Shown here: piece after piece, positions 8,240-17,126 of the stretch
Layout of the letters: every line of letters starts with the position of its first letter
How positions within the stretch are numbered: the first letter of the stretch is position 1
Source: Palsa-504 sp963789225
GTDB taxonomy: Bacteria; Actinomycetota; Actinomycetes; Streptosporangiales; Streptosporangiaceae
Direction of reading: 5' to 3'
DNA: 64,000 nucleotides
NCBI GenBank assembly: GCA_963789225.1
Contig: CAWBKD010000013.1
Location: 310,001 to 374,000 of the forward strand
Made by a program: the position numbers and the translations under genes
Notes under the pieces: generated by a model
Told to the model about the DNA's origin: nothing
What the model saw: the letters and a program-made list of their open reading frames with translations, nothing else
The model's database searches: none

Positions 8240-9013
8240 GGGCTCCCCCTCCTCATTACGAGGCGGGGTCCCGACCACGCTGTCAGGGTTAAGACTGTAC
8301 TCCTGCAGCTAGCTGGTGACTACAGCAAGCGAGCCTGGCGTGATAGTCAACTGACTCAAGCCGGTGCTGGCCGTCCGTGCCTGAGGTTGCTTCTGTGGGG
8401 TCATGTGCTGACCTCGGCCTCGCCTATCCTGTCCGCCACCCAATGCGGCACCAACGCTCGCCGGCGGCGCAGTCAGTTACTTTCCGTAGTTGACGTCGCT
8501 CGTCGCTTGACGACGCGTACCCGCCGTTCGGTATGCGAGGGGCCACGGAGCCGGTGAGCGTCGATAGCGCGCCGAAATGGCAATATGGATGCCATGAGCC
8601 GGCGACGCGGTGCAGGCTGCTGGTCGGTCGCCGTCCTTTCCGCAGGTGGCAGGGCCGCGGGCGGTCCAAGCCGGCAGCACTTGCCGATGAGGTATGGCAT
8701 GTTGCTCAATTCGTCGGCTTCGCCCTGATCGCGTTGGCTGGGGAAGAAGGGATGAGTTGCCGGCGCGGGTCGGCGGGAATTCTGCCGGGTAGCCGGGTTG
8801 CTGCCGTCCAGCGTCCGCGCGCGCCCGGGTGCGGCGCGGGCGGCGGTCGGGCACCGGCCAGGTCGCCCGGCCGCGCGGTAGCGGGGTGCGCCAGGGGATG
8901 GGTGCGTGGGGGTGGGCATCATCGGCACGGTCGTCCTGCCAGGCGTTCCGGTGTGGACGGTTAGGGTCGGCTGTATCTCTGGTGCACCGGTACCGCGGGC
9001 TGGGCGCGTGAAG
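8240..9013. other. Long intergenic stretch without recognisable gene
   Basis: About 770 bases. Several overlapping open frames exist on both strands, but none shows domain patterns, biased third positions consistent with its frame, or a good ribosome binding site. Base composition is uneven. I see no RNA gene or repeat here. Confidence 0.45.
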
Positions 9014-9298
9014 CTAGGGGAGCCGCAGGTGCGGGTATTGCAGGGCACGGTGTTGGAAGGACAGGATGTCGGGGTTCTGGATGACGCCACGGCGGATCTC
9101 GATGGCCCGCTGGATGACCGGATCGGAGTCCCAGGCGCCGGGGCCGCCGAGCACGGCCGCCAGGTGTGGCAGCAGTGCTTGGCTGATCTCCCAGGTGGCG
9201 GAGTTCCACACCAGCGACGGGCTGTGGTCCACGGCGTAGTAGTGGATGTTGCTGCCCACGGTGAACATCGGCTCGGCAATGATGTGGGCCGCGTCCAG
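9014..9298 (-). pseudogene. Unknown protein, C-terminal fragment
   Basis: The minus-strand reading LDAAHIIAEPMFTVGSNIHY, YAVDHSPSLVWNSATWEISQ, ALLPHLAAVLGG ends at a stop at 9014. It looks like genuine protein with alternating helices and aromatic residues. It is preceded immediately by a stop (9301-9299). The only ATG (9268) is internal, so the 5' part is missing. I do not recognise the family. An 84-residue protein from ATG 9268 is the alternative reading. Confidence 0.4.
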
Positions 9299-9570
9299 CT
9301 AAAGCCCATTCCCGCGTCGCATGACACGTCGACGATGAGACTGCCGGGCGAGAACCCCGAGCCCAAGGACCTGAACGTTTACGTTAATCTCGACGAGCTA
9401 GTCCGCTGTAGCCGACGACCCGGAGTGTTGGCAACGACCAGCCAGATGAACGAATAGCGCATGACTTCCAGGTCGTTGACTACGCGGGATCGCTGTCTCC
9501 GGCGGTGAGCCTGAGATCAGCGCCGGAGACACGTGGCGAACATCGGTTCGGGCAATGGCCGTGGTCGGCA

Positions 9571-9905
9571 TCATCGCAGTTCGCCGGCCGCTTTGAGGTC
9601 GTCGAAGAGCAACTGGTCGACAGGGGGGACTCGGGGACGGTCCGCATATGAGAACCAGGCGAGCTCGTCAATCTCGCTGCTGGCAGCCAGCGTTCCGGAG
9701 TAGTCACCTGTGTAGCAGCTCATCCGCACTACCGCGTCGGCCGGGTCGCCATACGGCTGGCCTGCCTCGTAGGTGCCCACATGCGTTACCGTCTCAGGCA
9801 GCAGCGCGACCGCTAGTTCTTCGGTGATCTCGCGAAGCAGGGTCTGCAGATCACTTTCTGTCCCTTCGCGCTTGCCGCCGGGGACGTAGAAGAAAAGGTC
9901 TAGTG
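9571..9905 (-). pseudogene. NUDIX hydrolase lacking its N-terminus
   Basis: The minus-strand reading FFYVPGGKREGTESDLQTLL, REITEELAVALLPETVTHVG ... VRMSCYTGDYSGTLAASSEI, DELAWFSYADRPRVPPVDQL is a NUDIX domain with the box GGKRE..(E)S...L.REITEEL. Close relatives have about 20 further N-terminal residues forming the first strand. Here similarity begins abruptly at 9905, and the codons upstream (SLDL, MVRG) are unrelated. The same point is the edge of the fragment at 9915 on the other strand, so a rearrangement cut both. Confidence 0.7.
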
Positions 9906-9914
9906 ACCCGCGAA

Positions 9915-10242
9915 CCAACTATACCGAAGTAAACGAAATACTGGCGGAGCGAACCGGCCAACCAAAATGGAACGTCAACCTTGAACACGACCGGGCAGCT
10001 ATGGGTGAACTACTTGGACGCCTTGTGGACCGCAGCTACATCGAGACGAAAAACCAACCCAGCGGCGGGCTAATGATTTCCGCGATCGTCATGTTCCTCA
10101 ATGAAAATGGAGTCGGCAGCGGGTTCTACCGGAAGGCCGCCTCTCTCGGCCTCATCGCTTCGGAGCGGATGTCTGCTGACGCAAGTTTGATTTCTGGGTC
10201 AAGCAGATGACCGCAGTGGTCGCGTGGGCCGACACCATTTAA
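9915..10242 (+). pseudogene. C-terminal fragment of an unknown protein, frameshifted
   Basis: The plus-strand reading NYTEVNEILAERTGQPKWNV, NLEHDRAAMGELLGRLVDRS, MISAIVMFLNENGVGSGFYR, AASLGLI runs to about 10186. It then changes frame and ends KFDFWVKQMTAVVAWADTI with a TAA at 10240-10242. The joined reading is coherent, so one base has been lost or gained. No start codon or N-terminal part is present. GC content is lower than its surroundings, suggesting foreign origin. I cannot name a function. Confidence 0.5.
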
Positions 10243-10674
10243 CTCATCGAGGTCCTTAGGGATGACCCCACAATGCCGACTAAGGCTTCATACCTGGCAG
10301 ATTTGCAGAAATCGAATTCTTCACTCTGCCGATGTTGCTTGCCGTCGGCCGATAATGGCTCCTCAGTTGGCTCCCGCACGTTGCGAGCTGCCGCGGGCGC
10401 AACCTCGCCTCCGTGGGCGCCGCAGGTTCAGCCCGGCGCTGGCTACGCCGTTAACAGTACAATCTGACCCTGCTCGCTGATATTCCGGTGTAAGCACCTG
10501 CGGCATTTCGCTCTGCCTAATCATTCTGGCGCACTCACATGCCGCTCCCCGCGTGTTCATCGGGAGGCTGAACGTCAACTTCCGTCGCCGATTACGCGGC
10601 CACGGCTGTCGAGATGCATGCCGAGATGCATGCCGAGGTGCCCGCGCGGATGGGCAGTCCGTAGGCTGGCGAGC
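10243..10674. other. Intergenic stretch without recognisable gene
   Basis: About 430 bases of comparatively low GC at its start. The tandem motif GAGATGCATGCC occurs twice at 10611-10635 just before the SRPBCC gene. No supported gene. Confidence 0.45.
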
Positions 10675-11253
10675 ATGATCCGAGTCGGGGCGGCGGCAGT
10701 GGCCGCGGCAGGCGGCCTGGCAGGCCTGGGTTACTACCTGGTCGTCACCGGGAAGGCGACACTCGACACCGGCTGGGGACGCCGGGTCCGCCCGCTGGGC
10801 CCGTTCGGCGTCCAGATCGCGGCCCCGGCCGCCACCGTGTTCGACGTGATCGCCGCGCCCTACCTGGGCCGCACCCCCCGCGCCATGGCCGGCAAGCTTC
10901 AGGTCTTGGACCGCGGCACCAACATGGTCCTGGCCGAGCATTACACGCCCGTGCACCGGGGCAGGCTCACCGCGGCCACGCTGGAGACCGTCACCTTCGA
11001 CCGGCCGCACACGATCGGCTTCCGGCTCGTCCGCGGCCCGGTGCCGCACCTCACCGAGCAATTCGCGCTCACCGAACAGGACGGCGGCACCCGGCTTGAG
11101 TACTCCGGCGAGCTCGGCACCGACTTCGGCATCGCCGGCCGGTGGTGGGCCGGCCGGGTCGCGGCAGCATGGGAGGCGGCCGTCCGGTCCTCCTTCCGGG
11201 GCATCCAGGCCGAGGCGGAGCGCCGCGCCAGACCCGGGACCGCCCAGTCCTGA
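10675..11253 (+). CDS. SRPBCC (polyketide cyclase/START-like) family protein with N-terminal membrane helix
   Basis: 192 residues. Residues 1-25 (IRVGAAAVAAAGGLAGLGYY) form a membrane anchor. The rest is a helix-grip fold: PFGVQIAAPAATVFDVIAAP, AEHYTPVHRGRLTAATLETV, LTEQFALTEQDGGTRLEYSG, then a C-terminal helix (WEAAVRSSFRGIQAEAERRA). Such proteins bind a hydrophobic ligand in a cavity; the ligand is not deducible. The start ATG 10675 is the first in-frame ATG giving a clean membrane helix. The gene stands alone between two gene-poor stretches. Confidence 0.75.
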   Translation: MIRVGAAAVAAAGGLAGLGYYLVVTGKATLDTGWGRRVRPLGPFGVQIAAPAATVFDVIAAPYLGRTPRAMAGKLQVLDRGTNMVLAEHYTPVHRGRLTAATLETVTFDRPHTIGFRLVRGPVPHLTEQFALTEQDGGTRLEYSGELGTDFGIAGRWWAGRVAAAWEAAVRSSFRGIQAEAERRARPGTAQS

Positions 11254-11702
11254 CACTCCTGCTTCCGCATCTCGCGCGCCAGCCCCAGATTGTCCGGCCG
11301 GGCTGGATCGAGAGTCAGCCTCGGAGTGATGCCACTCGCTAGTGTGACGCTGAGTTACGGACGTTGTCCGGGAGAACGCGCGCGGAGCCGCCTGATTGCC
11401 AGCGGTCGGTGCCGCCGTCGCGTCGGGCGCGGATGGGGATCTTCTGCGCGCCTGCGGGCCAGTAAGGAATGCGCTCGGCAGGCCGCTGGGCAAACGAGGT
11501 CCGGAGCGAGTCTGCTGCCGCGTTTTTCCAGGCCGTAGCGGCCCAGCCGCGGGGTGGGCGGGACCGTAGGCCTCCGCGTTGGGTACGCGGTGGCTGACGT
11601 CGGCTGTGTCGGTCGCGGACTATTTTCCGCAGCGCGGTTGCCGTTCGGCCGGCGGGCTCCTAGCGTTGAGCGTGCCGGTATGTGTTGCCGCCTGGGGGTG
11701 CT
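11254..11702. other. Intergenic stretch upstream of the S53 peptidase
   Basis: About 450 bases with no convincing gene on either strand. The last 100 bases presumably contain the peptidase promoter; I do not see a clear -10/-35 pair. Confidence 0.4.
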
Positions 11703-13070
11703 ATGAGATGCAGGGCGGGGACGTGTTGGCTGGCCGGATTGTCCGCTGTGCTGGCCGGATCGCTGCTTGCGGCGGTCTGGCCGCGAGGGGCGGCGGCCGC
11801 CCCGGCAGCAGCCCAGGTGGTGATGTCACCCATGGTAATCTCCCGGTTTGTGTCGGCGGGCCAGCCGCTGAGCACCGCGCAATGCGAGGCGAGGTACCGC
11901 GTCGCCTGCTACCAGGCCGCGCAGCTGCAGGCCGCCTATGACCTCGGCCCGCTGTTCCGCCGCGGGATCACCGGCACCGGCCAGACCATCGTCATCGTCG
12001 ACCCCTACGGATCGCCGACTATCACCGGGGACCTGGCCACCTATGACGCCCGGTACGGGCTGCCTGCCCCGCCCTCGTTCACGGTCATCCGGCCGGCCGG
12101 CCCGGTCCCGCCTTACCGGGCGAGCTCCGGCTTCGAGGGCTGGGCGGGTGAGACGACGCTGGATGTGGAGATGGCCCACACGGTAGCGCCGGGCGCGGAC
12201 ATCCTGCTGGTCGAGACGCCGGTCCCGGAGACGGAGGGTGTCACCGGGTTCCCGCAGATCGTCCGGGCCGAGAACTACGTGATCGGCCACCACCTCGGCG
12301 AGGTGATCAGCCAGAGCTTCGGCGCCACCGAGGAGACGTTCCCGGACGCCGCGTCCGTGATGGCGCTGCGGAGCGCGTACCTGAGCGCGGCCGCCCACGG
12401 CGTGACCGTGCTGGCCGCCTCCGGCGACGCCGGGGTCGCCAACGTCGGCCTGGACGGGGTCACCTACTACACCTACCCGGTGGTGAGCTGGCCGGCCAGT
12501 GATCCCCTGGTGACGGCGGTCGGGGGGACCCGGCTGCACCTCGGCGCCGCCGGTAACCGCACCTCCCCCGACACGGTGTGGAACGGCGCCGGCCCCAACC
12601 CCGGCGCCTCCGGCGGCGGGGTGTCGTCGGTATTCGCGCGTCCCTGGTACCAGAACGGCGTGGCCGGCGTCGTCGGGAACGCCCGCGGCGTGCCCGACAT
12701 CACCATGAGCGCGGCGTGCAACGGCGCGATCCAGACGTACCAGAGCTATCCCGGCGTCCCGGCGGGCTGGCACCTGAGCTGCGGGACCAGCGAGGCTACC
12801 CCGCTGTTCGCCGGGATCGTCGCGCTGGCCGACCAGCTCGCCGGTCACGGTCTCGGGCTCATCAACCCCGCGCTGTACGCGATGAAGGCCGACCACGCGG
12901 CCGGGCTGGTGCCCGTGACCTCTGGCAACAACACCGTGACCTTCACCCAGGACGGCAGGCACTACACCATCGCCGGTTACCAGGCCGGGCCCGGGTACAA
13001 CCTGGCGTCCGGGCTCGGCACGGTGAACGCGGCCGAGTTCGTACCCACCCTGGCGCACTACGCGGGCTAG
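11703..13070 (+). CDS. Secreted S53 (sedolisin/kumamolisin-type) serine-carboxyl peptidase
   Basis: 455 residues from ATG 11703. An N-terminal signal peptide (RCRAGTCWLAGLSAVLAGSL ending near AAAA-PAA) directs secretion. The S53 catalytic residues are visible: Glu150 and Asp154 in GETTLDVEMAH, the oxyanion Asp242 in ASGDAG, and Ser363 in GTSEATPLFAG. C-terminal GLGTVNAAEF fits the calcium-site end of the domain. The long activation propeptide of kumamolisin is absent: only about 40 residues separate the signal from the catalytic start (YDLGPLFRRGITGTGQTI). Family enzymes degrade proteins, usually at acidic pH, outside the cell. Monocistronic, flanked by gene-poor DNA. Confidence 0.9.
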   Translation: MRCRAGTCWLAGLSAVLAGSLLAAVWPRGAAAAPAAAQVVMSPMVISRFVSAGQPLSTAQCEARYRVACYQAAQLQAAYDLGPLFRRGITGTGQTIVIVDPYGSPTITGDLATYDARYGLPAPPSFTVIRPAGPVPPYRASSGFEGWAGETTLDVEMAHTVAPGADILLVETPVPETEGVTGFPQIVRAENYVIGHHLGEVISQSFGATEETFPDAASVMALRSAYLSAAAHGVTVLAASGDAGVANVGLDGVTYYTYPVVSWPASDPLVTAVGGTRLHLGAAGNRTSPDTVWNGAGPNPGASGGGVSSVFARPWYQNGVAGVVGNARGVPDITMSAACNGAIQTYQSYPGVPAGWHLSCGTSEATPLFAGIVALADQLAGHGLGLINPALYAMKADHAAGLVPVTSGNNTVTFTQDGRHYTIAGYQAGPGYNLASGLGTVNAAEFVPTLAHYAG

Positions 13071-13497
13071 GCTGCTAGGTCATCCCTGGCGGGTGCGGCA
13101 GCCAGTGGCGCCATCGGCGTTTGCGCAGACGCGCCTCACACCACGCCAGCCGGTGATGGCCAGCACGACGGGCACGCTCGCCCGGCCGCGGGCGTCCTGT
13201 CCGCCCCGAACCGGCATCAGCTGCCAGCAGCAGGCAAGACCCGGCCTGGAGGACCAGGCTCTCCGGGCCCGAACCGAACAAGATGATCTGCATTCGCCCA
13301 CACATGCGGACACTTCAGTCATCAGCCATCCCGATTCGGCAGCATCGATCTGGAGGTACCGCGGTAGCGGGACGTGTCGATCTCGGTTCCTGGAGTCTTC
13401 TGACGCTGTGTGACTGCGGGCGGGCCGGTTGCACGTGTCCTGGCCGCCCGTGCCGGGGACGGCAGGGCTGTATTACGGTGGTACCGGAGGGGCTGGC
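13071..13497. other. Intergenic stretch without recognisable gene
   Basis: About 430 bases between peptidase and phosphatase genes. Short open frames on both strands have no family resemblance. Confidence 0.4.
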
Positions 13498-14037
13498 ATG
13501 CATGTGCTGCGGAGCGTGCGCATACGCCGGCCGGGTAGGCGCGGGGTGCCCGGGCCAGATGCCGCCGGTCTGGCGCTGAGCTGGATCGGGGACGAGCGCA
13601 TCGCGATCAGCGGCGTGCCGCCGGCCCAGATGGTGGCAGGCCTGGCTGAGCAGGGCGTGACGCACGTCGTCAACTGCCGGCCGCGGGCGCAGGTGCGGCG
13701 GTGCGGGGATCTGGCGGCCGAGCGGGCGGCCTTCGGCCCCGGGCGGGTCGCGCAGGCGCCGATGCAGGATCACGGTCTGCGGCAGCGGTCCGTGGTGTGG
13801 GCGGCGGCGGCGTGCTTCGCCGCGCGGGTGCTGGAGGATCAGCCGCAGGCGGGGGTGCTCATCCACTGCACCGCGGGCAGGCGCCGTTCGGCCATGCTCG
13901 CCTACGCGGTGCTGCGGCTACGCGGGCACGACCGCATCCGGGCGGCGGCGCTGGTGCTGAGCTACCGGACCGAGGCGCAGCTGGTCCCGGCCTATGTGCG
14001 CAGCGTCGAGCGGTGGCTCGCCACGGCGGCCCGGTGA
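13498..14037 (+). CDS. Dual-specificity/tyrosine phosphatase-like protein
   Basis: 179 residues from ATG 13498, preceded by GGAGG. It has an N-terminal strand (LSWIGDERIAISGVPPAQMV), then QGVTHVVNCRPRAQVRR, and the signature P-loop HCTAGRRRSAM with Cys124 and Arg130 (CX5R). A general-acid Asp is plausible in the MQDHG segment. This matches the cysteine phosphatase fold of dual-specificity or tyrosine-phosphatase-like enzymes acting on phosphoproteins or phospholipid-like substrates. The frame is open upstream, but that part lacks the fold. No neighbouring gene suggests the substrate. Confidence 0.82.
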   Translation: MHVLRSVRIRRPGRRGVPGPDAAGLALSWIGDERIAISGVPPAQMVAGLAEQGVTHVVNCRPRAQVRRCGDLAAERAAFGPGRVAQAPMQDHGLRQRSVVWAAAACFAARVLEDQPQAGVLIHCTAGRRRSAMLAYAVLRLRGHDRIRAAALVLSYRTEAQLVPAYVRSVERWLATAAR

Positions 14038-14549
14038 CGTCAGCGACCGCGATGTCCCAGGGGCAGGCTTGCAACCCGATCAAGCCTGCAACCCGGACCG
14101 GGTGTCACTGGCAATCCGCACGCGTAGCCGCCGACCCGGACGGCCGAGCGCGTGAACGCCAGGACTGCCGGCGCCGTACCGGACGACCGATATGTACGCA
14201 GATCCCGGTCCGGCTGGGGCGCGGTCGGCATTGCGCCGGACAGGTTGATCTGTACCGGCGTTCGGCCGGTTCGGCGGCGGGCGGCCGGCGTCCTGCTCAT
14301 GCACGATGAGCATGCCCTCCGTTGATCACGTGGTGCCCCGTTTGCCGACGCGCGATGACGTCGCGGATCATCGGCAGCACGCTACGGAGCTACTCTATGC
14401 GGTCGGGGAAGCCGAGCGCGTTCTCGGCCGTCTCGGTAAGATCGCGGCGATGTCGGGATCGCGCTCTGCGACGAGGATCTCGCCGGCGGCAGGTGACGGT
14501 GCCGGTAACGCGGTTGCCGGCCCCGGCGGGGATCGGCCAGGATGGGCCG
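14038..14549. other. Intergenic stretch, possible eroded coding DNA on the minus strand
   Basis: About 510 bases. On the minus strand, 14320-14520 gives protein-like snippets in two frames (DLTETAENALGFPDRIE, LRSVLPMIRDVIARRQTGHH) without a start or recognisable family. Nothing else is supportable. Confidence 0.35.
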
Positions 14550-15533
14550 GTGCCGGTTGTACCGCCGAAACTGCGCCCGGGCTCGTCGGTGCGGGTGATC
14601 GCGCCGTCGCGGTCGCTGGCGATCATCGGACCGGAGGTGCGGGCTGAGGCGGACCGCAAGCTGGCGGCGCTCGGCTTGACGGTCTCCTTCGGGGAGAGCG
14701 TCAGCCAATGCGATGACTTCTCCTCATCCCCGCCGGCGGCGCGGCTGGCGGACCTGCATGCGGCATTCGCCGATCCGGGAGTGGACGCGATCCTCACCGT
14801 GATCGGCGGCTTCAACGCCAACCAGCTGCTGACCGGGATCGACTACTCGCTGGTCGCGGCTCACCCGAAGGTGCTGTGCGGGTTCTCCGACATCACTGTC
14901 TTGTCCAACGCGCTGTATGCCCGGGCCGGGCTGGTCGGCTACTCCGGACCGCACTACTCCAGCTTCGGGATGAAGCACCAGTTCGGGTACACCCAGGCCG
15001 GATTCTCCGCCTGCGTGATGGGAGACGGGCCGGTCACGCTGGCCCCGTCGCCGGATTGGAGTGATGACGCCTGGTTCCTCGACCAGGAGGATCGGCACCT
15101 GGAGCAGGGTCAGGGCTGGTGGGTGCTCCAGGAGGGCGAGGCGGGCGGGACCATCGTGGGGGGCAACCTGTGCACGCTGAACCTGCTGCAGGGCACGCCG
15201 TTCATGCCGCCGCTGGAGGGCTCGGTGGTCTTCGCCGAGGATGACGCGCAGGTGAGGCCGTGGGACTTCGACCGTGATCTGGTTTCCCTGCTGCAGCAGC
15301 CAGCTTTCGCCGGGGTCCGCGGCCTGGTGATCGGCCGGTTCCAGAAGGCGACCGGGATGACCCGCGATCTGCTGGCCCAGGTTGTGGCGTCCAAGCCCGA
15401 GCTGGCCGGCCTGCCGGTGATCGCCAACGTCGACTTCGGGCACACCACCCCGATCATGACGTTCCCGGTCGGCGGCACGGTCGAGGTCCGCGCAGAGCAC
15501 AGCGCCCCGCGGCTGACCATCACGAGCCACTGA
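14550..15533 (+). CDS. S66-family LD-carboxypeptidase / MccF-like serine peptidase
   Basis: 327 residues from GTG 14550 (PVVPPKLRPGSSVRVIAPSR). Family features include GGFNANQLLTGIDY, the nucleophile elbow GFSDITVLSNAL with its Ser, GGTIVGGNLCTLNLLQGTPF, the acidic EDDAQVRPWDFDRDL segment, and near the end VDFGHTTPIMTFPVGG with the catalytic His. S66 enzymes cleave LD-peptide bonds in peptidoglycan recycling or, as MccF, microcin-like aminoacyl nucleotides (established knowledge). The length matches the family. The in-frame open region before 14550 is low complexity, so I exclude it. Confidence 0.88.
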   Translation: MPVVPPKLRPGSSVRVIAPSRSLAIIGPEVRAEADRKLAALGLTVSFGESVSQCDDFSSSPPAARLADLHAAFADPGVDAILTVIGGFNANQLLTGIDYSLVAAHPKVLCGFSDITVLSNALYARAGLVGYSGPHYSSFGMKHQFGYTQAGFSACVMGDGPVTLAPSPDWSDDAWFLDQEDRHLEQGQGWWVLQEGEAGGTIVGGNLCTLNLLQGTPFMPPLEGSVVFAEDDAQVRPWDFDRDLVSLLQQPAFAGVRGLVIGRFQKATGMTRDLLAQVVASKPELAGLPVIANVDFGHTTPIMTFPVGGTVEVRAEHSAPRLTITSH

Positions 15534-15874
15534 TTGGGTTAGCGTGACCACGAGGCGTTGTGCTGCCGGGCGGACTCGTAGCCGGGATCAGGAATTGAAC
15601 TGGCTGATGCGGTCGCGGAACCCCGCAAAGGAAGGCGGACCGCCCCCAGACACGGGACCTCACGTGCCGGGCAACCTGCCCAGATCTGGCTAATATGCGC
15701 TGTGTGCTTAGCCGCCGACCAAAGCACAGCGAGGCGCGCATCACTCGATATGTAATTGGTGGCGGCTGCGAATGGTCGCGTTGCGTGATGGCCTGCTTGT
15801 GGGGTACCAAAAGTCTGCCTGGCCTGTGAGCTGCGGCGATGGCCGGGATCAGCTGTACGGCATCATGATCATCC

Positions 15875-16943
15875 GTGTCCTTGCGCCTGCTCTACCTCAT
15901 CTTCGTCCGGCTCTGCGGCTGGCTGGTCCTGCTCGCCCGGTCATCCGCCTCCAAGAACGCCGAACTGCTCGTGCTACGGCAGGAGGTCGCCGTGCTACGC
16001 CGCACTCATCCCCGGCCCCGGCTCGACTGGGCCGACCGCGCAGTCCTCACCGCACTCATCCGGCTCCTGCCCGGGAAGCTGCGAGCGTACCGGCTGGTCA
16101 CCCCCGGCACCGTCCTGCGCTGGCACCGCCGCCTGATCACCCGCACATGGACCTACCCGCACCGGACAGGACGGCCTCCGGCCAGCGCCGAGATCACCGT
16201 GCTGATCGGGCGGCTCGCCACCGAGAACCACAGCTGGGGATACAAGAGAATCCAAGGCGAGCTGCTCAAACCCGGCCACCGGGTCAGCGCGTCCACGATC
16301 CGCCGGGTCCTCAGGGCGCTGAAGATTCCTCCGGCACCGCAACGGAACACCGACACGACCTGGCGGCAGTTCCTGCATACGCAGGCATCGACGATGCTGG
16401 CCATCGATTTCTTCCATGTGGACTGCGCGGTCACCCTGCAGCGCCTGTACTGCCTGTTCGTCATGGAGATAGGCAGTCGTTACGTGCACATTCTCGGTGT
16501 CACCGCGAACCCGGACGGACCGTGGACCACACAGCAGATCCGCCATCTGCTGATGAATCTGGGTGACCGCGCCGCCGGCTTCCGTTTCCTTGTCCGTGAC
16601 CGGGCCGGGCAGTTCACCGCGGCCCTTTGACGCCGTCCTAGCCGGTGCCGGTATCGAGGTGGTGAAGATCCCGCCCCGGAGCCCGCGAGCGAACTGTTAT
16701 GCGGACAGGTTCGTGCTCACCGCCCGCAAGGAGGTCACTGACCGGATGCTGATCTTCGGTGAACGGCATCTGCGGACGATCCTGGCCCAGTACGAGGGTC
16801 ATGACAACGGACGGCGGCCCCATCGCAGCCGTCGGCTCTGCCCGCCTCGTCCTGATCAGCCTGCCGCTGATCTCTCCCGGAAGCGGATCCAGCGCCGGCC
16901 CGTCCTCGGCGGCCTCATCAACGAGTATCAGCGAGCCGCATAA
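15875..16943 (+). pseudogene. Integrase-core (rve, DDE) transposase with frameshift and altered catalytic Glu
   Basis: N-terminal part MSLRLLYLIFVRLCGWLVLL, SKNAELLVLRQEVAVLRRTH, HTH region NHSWGYKRIQGELLKPGHRV, then the core with Asp in MLAIDFFHVD and Asp in FLVRDRAGQFT. One extra base in the run at 16624-16628 shifts the frame. The rest continues as FDAVLAGAGIEVVKIPPRSP, RANCYADRFVLTARKEVTDR, VLGGLINEYQRAA. Close relatives have AERF where this has ADRF, so the third catalytic acid is Asp, not Glu. The enzyme is doubly impaired. Confidence 0.88.
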
Positions 16944-16987
16944 AGCCCAGGTCAAGACCGATGGCCGAGTTCTGGAACCTCACAGGC
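16682..16987. repeat. 306-bp perfect direct repeat, copy 1
   Basis: The 3' end of the IS transposase plus its right terminus. I find no difference from 21795-22100 when the lines are compared base by base (offset 5,113). Confidence 0.9.
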
Positions 16988-17126
16988 GATTATTCCCGGT
17001 CGCGTCACGCGGGGCTTGCGGCACGACCCGCAGCCAGCCAGGCTCGGGATGGCAATGCCGTTGGCCGGCGCGCGGCGGGACCTTCGGCCGTAGCCCCGGC
17101 CGGACGAATGCGCCGACACTGATGCC

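Larger units (their letters stand above)
15822..16987. mobile_element. Insertion sequence with integrase-core transposase, 1,166 bp, inactive
   Basis: The left end GCCTGTGAG (15822-15830) is the exact inverted complement of the right end CTCACAGGC (16979-16987), and weaker similarity continues inward. The element carries one rve-type transposase gene (15875-16943) broken by a frameshift. No target duplication is evident. Its right 306 bp occur again at 21795-22100, ending at the same base, which fixes the right terminus. Confidence 0.75.

Noticed and set aside
8473..9366. 297-codon minus-strand open frame
   Set aside because: Pro/Arg/Ser/Thr-rich shadow with no domains; the overlapping frame 9298-9014 looks more like protein.
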